NCBI RefSeq assembly: GCF_032854445.1
Contig: NC_088298.1
Coordinates: 671,474 to 735,473 of the forward strand
DNA from: Liolophura sinensis
Lineage: Eukaryota; Mollusca; Polyplacophora; Chitonida; Chitonidae
Direction of reading: 5' to 3'
DNA length: 64,000 nt
Part shown: positions 1-10,349 of the stretch, piece after piece
How positions within the stretch are numbered: position 1 is the stretch's first letter
Layout: the number at the start of each line of letters is the position of its first letter
Made by a program: the position numbers and the translations under genes
Notes under the pieces: generated by a model
What the model saw: the letters and a program-made list of their open reading frames with translations, nothing else
The model's database searches: none
What the model was told of the DNA's origin: nothing

Positions 1-255
1 TAAACTGCCACTTCCGTGTTGCAAAATTCCATGTTGAGAAATGACAAATCGAATGGAAAGACTAAAGATCTAAGTTGCAAGATATTACTTTAATGTTGCA
101 AAATATCATGTTGCAAAATGACAAACGTCGCGAAAGAATTTAAGTTGTGAACTACCACTTCCATGTTGCAAAATTCCAAATTATAAAAAAATGATAAACC
201 GCATCCAAGTTGCAAATTACCACATCTATGTTGTAAAATACCATATACGAGATAG
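1..255. repeat. degenerate tandem repeat, ~65-70 bp period
   Basis: About four imperfect units share words such as AAGTTGCAA, ATGTTGCAAAAT and CCACTTCCATGTTG. The last unit runs into ATACCATATACGAGATAGATATG, which matches the start of the dispersed repeat seen again near 9280-9301. The block is therefore the left part of dispersed-repeat copy A, cut at 256-259 by the transposon that follows. No coding potential is visible. Confidence 0.6.
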
Positions 256-259
256 ATAT

Positions 260-284
260 GAAGAGCTTAAGTTCAAAAGCCGAT
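260..284 (+). repeat. left terminal inverted repeat of element 1
   Basis: The first 20 bases are GAAGAGCTTAAGTTCAAAAG. Read inward, the other end begins GAAGAGATTAAATTCAAAAA, giving about four mismatches in 25 bp. Confidence 0.8.
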
Positions 285-541
285 AAACGCCATTTTCGCG
301 AAAATCGAGCAACCTATAAAAATCAACACTACATAGTAACCGCTTCAGACCAAGCTATCTATTTTTGCGGCAAAAAACGATATATGCCATGCTAATCAGA
401 CTGATAGGTTCGGGTTTAGTTCAAAAGCCGATATCCGCCATTCCACTTTCACCACAAAATCCGATATATCCAGATTAACCAATCAGTGACCGCCTTTCGT
501 CGATTTGCGGGAAGGCCGGTTATCCACTTCCGGTGGAGTGA

Positions 542-2611
542 ATGCTGTCTGCTTGTTTTGACAACACATCGATATTTTGCGCAAATATGAATGATTTTGA
601 CAGCCTTGACGAACGGGTAGTAACGTCACCAGTTGGAAGAAAGCGTCGAGTGAGGAAGGACGGTACCAAAAGGGCTGAAAATAAGCGTAAGCTCTATGGT
701 GGCGATGGACATGTTCCTCACGTTTCTTGTGACCATAACGAAAACTGGTGTCTCGGTGGAACCCTACAGCCTGGTGAGGTAGTTTTCTGTGCAGATAGAT
801 TCTATAGCACAACTGTCAAGACCAAACAGGATGCAATTTTGCTTTCCTACATGAACATCAACAAGGCAAAAAGGTCCCGAGTGAAAGACGACCGCCGTAA
901 AAGACAACGGACCACTTCAGTCAAATATTTCATTGTGAATGAAGCCCAGGAAAAAAAACCTGTTTGCAAGGAGACGTTCATGAGTATCTTTGGTAAGTGA
1001 AATTAATTGCTTCCAGGTATTTTGTCATAGTGTGGCATAGGTTTTTCACGAAATCTAAATATCAGGCTATTTTGGCTCCTCTGTATTTGAATGGCGTTTT
1101 AACTGTATGAATAAGGAGAGTTTGAATTAACGGACAAGGGCCACAAACTAACCCGATGTTGTTTGGGTGTGGATGGCTAGTTACGGAACAGCTGAAAGAT
1201 TATCGATTAAAACTGATTTTGCTTAAATCTGGTTTTCCATTCATGACTCTTTTCAGGTGTACGCAAAGACCGGTTGAGCAACATTTCTCAGTACTGGTTA
1301 GAGAAAGGAACGCCCATGCCAGAACTCCGCGGTGGAAAACGTGTCAATGAAGAACGAGAACAACAAAAGCAGCTGATAAAGAACCACATTACATCATTTA
1401 CATGCCGGGCAAGCCACTATGCTAGACGAGGCGCTCCTGGAAGAAAGTATCTCCCCAGTGATCTCAGCATTTCAAAAATGCACAAACTGTTCCTTGAACA
1501 AAATCATGCTCAGGTTACTTTTTCACTGTATTACAGTATCTTTTGCTACGATTTCAACCTCGGATTTGGAACACCTGTGAAAGATGTGTGCGCCACATGT
1601 ACTAAGTTCAAGATGAAATTAAAGGATCCTGACTTAACTGACCAAGAAAAACAGAGGGAAGCCACTATGTTCATGTTGCACCGTCGGCGAGGCAGGCGTT
1701 TCTACGACATTCTCAATGAAGTAGCTGAAGACATCACGATCTGTTTTGATGTTATGGAGAATTTGGTACTTCCTAAGACACCAGTCGGCCAAGCATACTA
1801 CTCCAGGCAGTTATAGCAGTTATATCTGTATGTGTTTGGAGTGGTCAGACATCATGGCAGCAAGCAGAGGCAATCTACGGATGACATTGACCTCTTTGTA
1901 TGGAGAGAGGACCAGAACAGGAAAGATTCCAACATGATTTCCTCAGCTCTCAGACATTATTTTACAACCGTCATCAACAGAGACCTTGATGAGTGTACAC
2001 TCTTGCGCCTCTTCAGTGATTCTTGCTATGGACAAAACAAGAATATAAATTTACTGTCAATGCTCTTTGCTTTAAGAAAACAACAGCAGCCCCAAATGAA
2101 CACTGAATACTATTTCCCCATTCGAGGCCACAGCTTTCTACCCGCTGACCGCGTGTTTGGTCGCATTGAACAAAAACTTCGGAAAATTGACACAATCTCT
2201 CTCCCTGGCGAGTATATCAGTGAGTTGAGAAACCATGGTCGTGTCCATGTTTATGGCGAAGACTGGGCTGCTGTTGATTTCAAAAGTGAAGTCAAGAAAT
2301 ATGTGAAGCAAACGCGTTCTTTCAAACTTAGTGAGGCCAGATCTGTTCTTATCTCTGGCGACCAGCTCGGATTTCGCACCAACTACGCTGGAGAATATTG
2401 CTACCACTCACTCCTGAAAAAAGGGAAGAAATGGACAAGCTTCAATCCTCTGGATTTACCTATGGTTAACTGTGTCAACACCAACAAGAAAACGGATGTT
2501 CTTTCTTTGTTGGAGGAAATGGGTGCTCACAGGAACGTGAAGGACTTCTATGAAGGTTTGTTACAAGATGATGGCGTGCAACTTGCCGCAGGGCACAGTG
2601 ACAGTGAATAA
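542..2611 (+). pseudogene. DUF7869-like transposase, two exons, one in-frame stop
   Basis: Exon 1 (from an ATG at 542 or, better, 587) ends at 992 before GTAAGT. The acceptor TTTTCAG puts exon 2 at 1257, and the join keeps the frame across a 264-bp intron. The N-terminal part is basic (RKRRVRKDG). The catalytic part shows the family blocks CATC, CFDVMEN, LFSDSCYGQN and GHSFLPADRVFGRIEQ, whose acidic residues are the likely metal ligands. A TAG at 1814-1816 interrupts the frame right after YYSRQL. It lies in a perfect 9-base tandem duplication, CAGTTATAG then CAGTTATAT, so removing one unit restores the usual reading. The frame is otherwise open to 2611. This is a near-intact transposase disabled by one small duplication, unless readthrough or an assembly artefact is involved. 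Confidence 0.8.
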
Positions 2612-2817
2612 ACAGTGTGCTTCTATTACTGGTCTGATATTCAGGTTTGACCCCTGAGAACCTGTCAAGGTGCTTGGAATCATCGGTATCAGAAGCAAAG
2701 AACAAAGTCGTTCACCACAATGTTCCTTTCTGTTAAAATTATGGTTGTCACACGCAAAATGTCTCGTTCATTGAAACTTCTGATTTAATGTTATGTTATG
2801 GTAACATTATGGAACAA

Positions 2818-2823
2818 AATAAA
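2818..2823 (+). terminator. candidate polyadenylation signal
   Basis: AATAAA lies about 210 bp after the transposase stop codon and before the right inverted repeat. Another AATAAA overlaps the stop codon itself (2607-2612). Confidence 0.4.
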
Positions 2824-3140
2824 GTAAAGAGGAACAAAACAACAATGTCTTACATCAAAGATCGCTATAATTTGCGAGAAGAAATCATTTCATTTTACGA
2901 AAATACAGTGCAGGATTTGTCTGCTTTTGCGCCAAAAGTGGCGTATATCTGTTGTTGTGCCTAAAGTTAATTTTATTGATTCTAATTATCTGCTCCATTA
3001 AATGAAACATTTTAAATTACAATACCAGTTTGTTTGAATTTTGTCTAATTATTAGATAATGTAAAGTTCATTGGGTTATTTGAAAAAGAGTTCATCAGAG
3101 AAAAAAACTTGATTTTACTCAAAACAAAAGAAATGGATAT

Positions 3141-3165
3141 ATCTGTTTTTGAATTTAATCTCTTC
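3141..3165 (-). repeat. right terminal inverted repeat of element 1
   Basis: The reverse complement begins GAAGAGATTAAATTCAAAAA and matches the left end. It is followed directly by the ATAT duplication at 3166-3169. Confidence 0.8.
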
Positions 3166-3500
3166 ATATGTACATAAGGATAACAGCGCCGTCTATGTGG
3201 TTGATCACAATGTAGATCGCCAGAGATTCTAAACGCTCCGTCCATACCTGCCAACGAGAGTGTTTTTCTCATTGTATGCTACAAGGCGACATATGTATAC
3301 GCCATATGCAGGACCCTTTGGTATGTTGCTATCCAAATAAGGATAACTTACGATATCAAAATTGAAATTATCCATTTTGTCGTAAAGGCGGCGTGAAAGG
3401 AGACCTTGTTAGTCTTTTTACAGATATAGATCCAAAAACGATGTACCATCGCGGCTATCTGTTGTCTCCTTTAAGTCCAATGAAGGCGGATAGATTTCCT
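3166..3500. repeat. dispersed repeat copy A, right part
   Basis: The block contains ATAACAGCGCCGTCTATGTG, GATCACAATGTAGATCGCCA and GGATAACTTACGATATC, then GGCGGCGTGAAAGGAGACC. The same order occurs at 9302-9623 and again after 12414, where element 2 splits it. Copy A lacks roughly 110 bp present in copy B (about 9390-9520). Bases 3384-3387 (AAAG) are the empty site of element 2. The nature of the repeat is unknown. Confidence 0.7.
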
Positions 3501-5560
3501 TCACCGCTTCAGATATATGGGGGGTTATTTAACGCCAGAAGATCATCAATTTACCGCTTGGTAAATGAAAATGATCGAGCTTTAAAGATATTACTTTTAA
3601 GTAATTTTTGCACACAGTCATATTTATATGAAAACAGGTATAGGTCTGCCAAAACAGGCGCACAATTGGTACCCATTGAAATACCTATGCACTGTTGGTA
3701 AATGGTTTCCCCGAATGCCTGTGGTGCGCTGTTTCTGTCCGAGAGTGGGCGTGTATGGCAAATATCTAGCTGAAAAGTCGCCAGGTAGGGCAGGTATATC
3801 GTCCAGCCTCATATCTCCCGCCATATTTGTTTACAATCTGTCGGGCACAGCAGCGGTTATGGCCCCCTTTTTTTTTCAAGTGGGCGTGGTTATCTGGCTA
3901 ATTGCTTACGATCAGTCTCGCTAGTAATGACTTGGAAGGAACCTCTAGTCAACACTGAGTAATAAAACACTTCGCCCAAAGTTATAGAAAAGATTAACCA
4001 AGACGTTCAAAGTATAATAGTTGCTAGTCATGTTGTGAACCTTGTGTGAGATGTGTCGAGCATGCATGTGCCATTTAAAACGCTATTTTAGTTTGGTTTG
4101 ACGATGGCGACAATCAATTCTAGCGTGGCGCAGACCTCTGATGCCGGTCCCAACAGTGAGATGCACTGCTGGGCAGTCCTTCAGCAGTGTTGTACGCCTT
4201 GCCCGTTTATCGATACGACAATTGTTGTCGCAGAGTTGTCGTATTTCATCTTGCACTGATGTTCAACAGTCTTAAGATAGTCTGACAACAGGCCGCGTTC
4301 CACTAATAACTGCGACCACGAGGACGTACAAGTTCTGCTACTCTGCCGCGTAATTGTGGTATGACGCTTATTTTTAGCCTATTCCAGATCGTTCCGGTAA
4401 ATAATGGGAATGGTGGCGCCATCTGTGTTGCCAAGTTGTGATTATAATATATTTATTTTCAAGTTTAGAAGCTTAATTACTCGTGTTAACATCGATACGT
4501 AAGTAGAAGAACGTCGACAGAACAGAAAACATCGGAATGTTGATGTTTTCGATGACAGAATATGCTATGTTAGGGGGAAACATCAGTGGTTCACACCCTA
4601 TTCCATGTAACGAAAACTGATCTCTTAGTAGTTCCCATAAGCGTGTACATGGCTTTCTTCGTCAGTTCACACTGCGTCACTCCTTACAAAGATAACGTTT
4701 GCCTGTTGAATGTGGTAACCTTATCACGCAATGACGTGTGTGTGTGCATGTAGCATACTTACCAATGGTTTTAAGTGTGAGCATGCCGTGTAGATTCCTT
4801 CAGTGGGGACATATTACGATCTGAGAAGCTGAAAGCACAGGTATAAGAAATCCACCACCTGTGGACCCTTTTCAAGAGACAACGATCATACATAGTGCAG
4901 TCAAATCTTGTGTAAAAGTGACCTGGTTTTTGACTGCTGTCATAAGGGGACGTGTGTACACATTTCAAGCGGCATGCCACCGAGTTTCAATGAGGAGTAG
5001 GCTTTTTGACAATAGCCTAGTTAACAGGTGCATGTAGTGTGCATCAGTACATGTGTTACAACCGCAACATGAAGTCTGTAATGTCTTCGTGCCATATTTA
5101 ACGAGTGTGGGAAGTAGTGGGATCTAACGAAAACTATGTTCAGCACTCTGCTCAGTGCCGTTACACCTCAGGTTTCAATGTGGAGCGATGGCTGTCACCA
5201 AGCGTGTCTACTGGATGAGAGCTATACTTAAGGCAGAGTATTTGAGGTGCGGGACAATATGGCCGATATCAGTACCCATTGCAATGGAGATAATCATGGA
5301 ATGTTAGGGAAAAAATAAGCTTATTCAAAGGGTGGTAGAATGGGACGAGAGTCAAAGTAGATCCAGCTTTCACATGTACACGAAATTTAAACTTAACACA
5401 TGTATTTTGTGTATAGTGCTACTTGCATAATCTAGGCCATGTTATCACTATAGAATTTGCACAGTTTTGCCTATATTCTTAGTAGGATTGTTTTTTTATT
5501 AATGGATTTTGAGAAATGTGATTATGCCGATTTTATTATTCAAAATTACATTCATCAACT
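3501..5560. other. no gene recognised
   Basis: Short open frames only, none with a recognisable motif. GGCGCCATCTGTGTTGCCAA near 4415 resembles the GCGCCATCTATG words of the dispersed repeat. Scattered GGGGAC words (about 4804, 4948) foreshadow the satellite downstream. Confidence 0.5.
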
Positions 5561-5563
5561 GGA

Positions 5564-5579
5564 ACACACACACACACAC
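5564..5579. repeat. (AC)n microsatellite
   Basis: A short uninterrupted AC run. Confidence 0.8.
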
Positions 5580-5589
5580 GCACAGGTTT

Positions 5590-7010
5590 GTCAAAGGTGC
5601 AAAACGGGGACACGAGTATGAAACCATACAAGAGGGGACTTTGTTAAAATAGGCTCGTTATCGGAAAACTGACCGCAGACGTTATGTCCGACACTTCCAC
5701 TGCGTAACAGATTCATTCAAAGTTTCTATAAGGCGAAAACAGCAACGACTACTTTTTAGCCTACAAGCGGGGACAAACTCAAGACAGGAAGAGAATTCAT
5801 GAATGAAACGGGGACAACCAGTTACACTTAGATCTTGTCAGCCAAACTGAGGACGTTTTAAATACGCTGTTGAACACAGCAGATGTCATCATAGCGGGGA
5901 CAAACTACCCATGAGAGTACGTCTGGCATTAGCATATTATTATTTCACCGATTGTTTATAGCCGTCGTATGTGTTATACTGTTGGTGAAAACCAAACAAT
6001 ATCCGGAGAAGCCGAACTGTTTTGACAAGCTATACTGATGCAGGGAAAATTCTGCGTAAGCTGGACTCGAGCCAATATCATTTGCGAGGAGCTGCACCTA
6101 TTAGTCGGAGTGGAGTCTTTTCACCATTTAAGTGGGGACTAACTACACACAGGTCTGCCCTTGACATTACACAGTGTTATCGGGGACAGTGTCAGTGGTG
6201 TACCTGTGCAGTAAGTCTTTTCACCATTCAAGTGGGGACCAACTACACACAGGCCTGCCTTTAACATAACCCAGTGTTATCGGGGACAGTGTCAGTGGTG
6301 TACCTGTGCAGTAAGTCTTTTCACCATTCAAGTGGGGACCAACTCCACACAGGCCTGCCTTTAACATAACCCAGTGTGATCGGGGACAGTGTCAGTGGTG
6401 TACCTGTGAATTAAGTGTTTTCACCATTCAAGTGGGAACCAACTACACACACGTCTGCCTTTGACATTATTCTGTGTTATCGGGGACAGTGTCAGTGGTG
6501 TACCTGTGAATTAAGTGTTTTCACCATTCAAGTAGGGACCAACTACACACACGTCTGCCTTTAACAGAACCCAGTGTTATCGGGGACGGTGTCAGTGGTA
6601 TACCTGTGGAGTAGGTCTTTTTCACCATTCAAGTGGGGACCAACTACACGCACGTCTGCCTTTAACAGAAACCAGTGTTATCGGGGACAGGGTCAGTAAT
6701 GTACGTGTGGAGTAAGTCTTTTGCCCATTCAAGCGAGGAGTAACTGCACACACGTCTGTCTTTGACATAACCGAGTGTGATTGGGGACAGTGCCAGCGGC
6801 TTGCCTGTGGAGTAAGCCTTTTCACCCTTTTAGTGGGGACCAACTACACACAGTGCCATCTTTAACATTACATAGTGTTATCGGGGACAGTGTCAGTGGC
6901 GTACGTCTTTTCTCACCACACAAGTGGGGACCAACTCCACACAGCGCCGCCTTTAACATAACCCAGTGTTATGGGGGACAGTGTCAATGGTGTACCTATG
7001 GTGTAAGTCT
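5590..7010. repeat. ~100-bp tandem satellite
   Basis: The landmark TTTTCACCATTCAAGTGGGG recurs with almost exact 100-bp spacing: 6121, 6221, 6321, 6421, 6521, 6622, 6722, 6821 and about 6913. Each unit also holds TATCGGGGACAGTGTCAGTG and ACCTGTG. Between about 5590 and 6020 only the GGGGAC words remain, so the left edge is more decayed. Short open frames inside are consequences of the repeat and are not taken as genes. Confidence 0.9.
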
Positions 7011-7169
7011 TTACTGGCTTTATTTTCTATGTGTATAATTTCTTACACACCTTTGTCTTTGGGGGCTAGTGTTAAACGTTGTTTTGGAAATGGATCTTGC
7101 GATTATCGACCTGGAACGCCCTTTACCGACTACGAACGGTATACGAATGTCAAACATGACGCTTATATT
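7011..7169 (+). repeat. left arm of a fold-back (inverted repeat) unit
   Basis: This 159-bp arm matches the reverse complement of 8696-8854 at about 87% by eye (some 20 mismatches). A shared core is GTTAAACGTTGTT, followed by GGAAATGGATCTTGCGATTA. It begins exactly where the 100-bp satellite stops. Confidence 0.85.
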
Positions 7170-8695
7170 TTGCCCATTCAAGAGGGGAACAACTGCACAC
7201 ACTTCTGTCTTTGCCATAACCAAGTGCTATCTGGGACAGTCTCACACCTGGGTATTAAGGTATTGGTCGAAAAACGCTTCTAAGATCAGGCTGTGTCTTA
7301 CAATTTAAAAATATTTCACAAAAAAACAGAGCCTGATAACTGCTTTGATTCCACCATTTTTAAATTTATTTTTCATATCCGGTCACAAATCTTAGTTAAC
7401 CAGACCATTTACAAATCTCGGGTTGTCAGGCTAAGTCAGCTGGACCTTCACATGCCCAAAATAAACTGAACATTTACAAACATCATTCGACCTACATTGA
7501 ACATTTCACATGAGTCTGAAGGCCCAGTGACAAACCTCAGACACTCTACCTACAAAGCAATGCCAGTCAAAATGGTACACAACCTCACCTTTTGCACACA
7601 TCTCAAAAATTTCAACAAACCAGACCTTCACAAACCTGGGTCAATCTAACTCTTCATAAACCTCAGTCAGCCAGACCATTACAACCTCAGTCCACCAAAC
7701 CCTTACAAACATCACTCAACCGGACCGTTCACAAACCTCAGTCAGCCAGACCTTACAAACGTCAGTCAACCAGACCTTCCCAAACTTCAATCAGGCAGCT
7801 AACCTTTGCAAACTTCAGTCAGCCAGAACCTCACAAACCTCAGTCAACTAGACCTTCACAAACCTAATTAACCCAAACCCTCACAGACTTTAGTCAACCA
7901 GGCCCTCGCAAACCTCATTCAACGTAACCCACCACAAACCTCATTCAAGCAGACCCTCACAAACTGCAGTCAACCAGACTTTACAAACCTCAGTCAGCCA
8001 GAACCTCACAAACCTCAGTCAGACAGACCTTCACAAACCTCAGTCAACCAGACCTTCACAAACCTAATTAACCCAGACCCTCATAGACTTAAGTCAACCA
8101 GACAATCGAAAACCTCAATCAACCTAACCCGCCACAAACCTCATTCAAGCAGGCCCTCACAAACTGCAGTCAACCAGGCCTTCACGAACCTCACCTAGCC
8201 AGATCTTCACAAACCTCAGTCAACCTGACCCTTCACAAACTTAAACAATGGTCCATATTACATATTACACAAAGAAATAATTTTGATTCGCAATGTCTTA
8301 TCAATCTAATAACAGAACTAAACATGTTACAGACCCAGTAACAAACAATATATTGATGGGAAACACACCGAAAAAAGTCAGTGGCCCAGTCTGCAGCCAC
8401 AACACCTAGATCAACCAGACCTTTAGAAACTTCAGTCAGCCAGACCTTCACAAACTTCAGTCAGTCTGACATTTACAATGTCAGTCAGCCAGACCCTTCA
8501 CAAACTTGTCAGTCAGACCGTCACAAATCACAGTCAACCAGACCTTCATAAACCTGTCAGCCAGACCCTTCACAAGCCAGTCTACCAGACCCTTCAAAAA
8601 ATCTGTCAAAAAGATCTCCATAAACCTCAGTCAACCAGACCTTTACAAGCCAGTCTGCCAGACCCTTCACCAACCTCAGTATGCCAGATCTTTAC
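7170..8695. repeat. 25-bp minisatellite inside the fold-back unit
   Basis: The interior opens with one decayed 100-bp satellite unit and about 180 bp of unique DNA. From about 7430 it is a degenerate tandem array with unit CCTTCACAAACCTCAGTCAA plus CCAGA. Variants with CAGTCAGCCAGA and CTGTCAGTCAGACC are mixed in. A non-minisatellite module interrupts it at 8239-8412. Translations are repetitive Ser/Gln/Pro/Thr text without stops in several frames, so no gene is called. Confidence 0.9.
8239..8412. repeat. ~175-bp higher-order module within the minisatellite
   Basis: Unique sequence containing GTAACAAACAATATATTGATG and GTCAGTGGCCCAGTCTGCAG. It recurs at 20226-20400, 21236-21412, partly at about 20746-20850, and more divergently at 22287-22480, always between 25-bp units. 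Confidence 0.85.
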
Positions 8696-8854
8696 AATAT
8701 AAGCGTCAAGTCCGACATTCCTATACTATTCGTAGTCCGTGAAGGGCGTTCCAAGTCGATAATCGCAAGATCCATTTCCACAACAACGTTTAACACTAAC
8801 TCCCAAAGACAAATGTATGTAGGAAATTATACAACTAAGAAATAAAGCCGGTAA
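8696..8854 (-). repeat. right arm of the fold-back unit
   Basis: Reverse-complement partner of 7011-7169. Together the arms enclose 1526 bp of mostly minisatellite DNA and could form a hairpin about 160 bp long. Confidence 0.85.
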
Positions 8855-9170
8855 CACACAAGGGAGAAGCGGTCATCAGTTTTCAATGATGCCCGGCAGA
8901 CAGTGGATATTCCAGGCATGATTTCCATATCAAAGTTCAAATTCGTCGTCCGGGAATGAGTTCCAGATCAAATAACAATTAAACAAGTATCTCAGTCGCG
9001 CTTTGATTGCAACTGTTCATAAAGGCATCATGGAGATGTAATGAGCATGGCTACCCTTACGCCCCCTAGCACCAGGTTAAGCGGTATTAGATACAGTTCG
9101 AAAATGGCGAGCGTTACATATCCTAACCGATCAGATTATGATTCAAAAGTAACGGACGATTACGTCTTTC
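8855..9170. other. no gene recognised
   Basis: Unique-looking sequence between the fold-back arm and dispersed-repeat copy B. No open frame or motif stands out. Confidence 0.4.
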
Positions 9171-9623
9171 CCGTTAATATGTAAAGATCTCGTGCTACAA
9201 GAGGCGCCATCTATGATGTTACACATGACATACAAGATAGACGGTTAAACTTGGCAACCAGCGCCATCTATGTTGTTAAATACCATGTACGTGATAGATA
9301 TGTACATAGGGATAACAGCGCCGTCTATGTGGTTGATCACAATGCAGATCGCCAGAGATTCTGAAAGCTCTGTTCATACGTGCCAACAAGAGTGTTATAT
9401 TTATTGTAAAATTTGAGAAACTTAGAATGAAGGCGTTTGATGGAGTATCCTTGACAAAGTAGTTTTTGAACTAGCAACTTGTGACGCAGATTAAAGTCGT
9501 CACAATTAACGCAAGATCTGACAAATGCAACAAGGCGAGATATGTAGTCGCCTTTGGTATATTGCTATCTAAATAAGGATAATTTACAATATCAAAATTG
9601 AAATTATCCCTTTTGTCGTAAAG
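9171..9623. repeat. dispersed repeat copy B, left part
   Basis: Matches the pieces of copy A in the same order: GCGCCATCTATG words, then GTGATAGATATGTACATAGG (the intact target of element 1, ATAT at 9298-9301), then the GATAACAGCGCCGTCTATG block, then ATCAAAATTGAAATTATCCC. It ends in GTCGTAAAG, the left AAAG duplication of element 2. Confidence 0.75.
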
Positions 9624-9636
9624 CATGAATTCCAGC

Positions 9637-10040
9637 GTGACGGAATCACATTTGCAAAGGTGTCGCGGTTCTTTGATATGCGCTACAACGTTACCGCACA
9701 CTGATCAGAACAGAAACTTACTGTTTTTAACAACGACAGTGAAATTCCCAACATTTTATTGAGAAACCAGTGTCATATACCGGATTTTTTTTATAGGCCG
9801 GAGTTCTGAAATCTCCGTGACGGAATCACATGACTTGGAAGTGCATTCTGTACCACTAGTACATTTCACCCAAAATGTGCGAGCTGTGACCAGGAATCAT
9901 GCAAACAAAGTATTCATTGGCAGGCGCCAATGAACTGCCGAGGTATTAGAAGCTTTTTTGTATAGAAAACAGACCAAACAAGAAAAAAAAACTGAGTATA
10001 CCGCTGTGACGGAATCACAAAATTATCGTGACGGAATCAC
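9637..10040. promoter_or_regulatory. left cluster of GTGACGGAATCAC sites
   Basis: Exact 13-mers at 9637-9649, 9817-9829, 10006-10018 and 10028-10040, all in the same orientation. The first starts 13 bp from the element end. The word is an imperfect palindrome (GTGA...TCAC). The arrangement is that of transposase binding sites, which is inference. Confidence 0.75.
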
Positions 10041-10349
10041 GAGTACGATTTTATCATAACTATGGGAATAAAATTAGTTCTCGCAATTATTCGATACATT
10101 TATTTGAATTTCATGTTAGACAAATTATCCTTACTACCCAAATAAACGTCTTTAATCGGATACCACCTTAACTATAAACAGCAACAATGACAAATTGCAC
10201 TCTGAAGATACCAAATTTAACATGTATTTAGGTTATGAGATGGGTGAGTATACACACATGCAATAAATTCTTAGAAAATGATTTCATCTGTATCATTGTA
10301 TTTATCCGTACAATTATTTCTGAAGAGCGTAGCACAACGACAGTTGGGA

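Larger units (their letters stand above)
260..3165 (+). mobile_element. DNA transposon with DUF7869-type transposase, 4-bp target duplication
   Basis: The element is bounded by ATAT at 256-259 and 3166-3169. Its ends are inverted repeats that start GAAGAG and stay alignable for 25 bp or more. The uninterrupted target, GATAGATATGTACAT, is present near 9293-9307 in another copy of the flanking repeat. Subterminal words of the type GATA(T/A)(A/C)CGCCA recur on both sides (281, 428 and, inverted, about 2940). One two-exon transposase gene lies inside. A 4-bp duplication with a DDE-like transposase is compatible with the Sola superfamily; that assignment is inference and was not checked against a library. 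Confidence 0.85.

Noticed and set aside
4104-4259. 51-codon frame starting MATINSSVAQTSDAG
   Set aside because: Short, no domain, no splice or neighbour context.
6022-7308. Open frames of 73-105 codons in the 100-bp satellite
   Set aside because: They repeat with the 100-bp unit and carry no recognisable motif.
7430-8700. Possible CRISPR-like array of ~25-bp repeats
   Set aside because: The repeats are degenerate and contiguous without unique spacers, lie in animal DNA and have no cas genes. It is a minisatellite.
7592-8742. Several open frames of 74-91 codons rich in Ser, Gln, Pro and Thr
   Set aside because: They are translations of the 25-bp minisatellite, whose unit lacks stops in some frames. 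No start context or domain.
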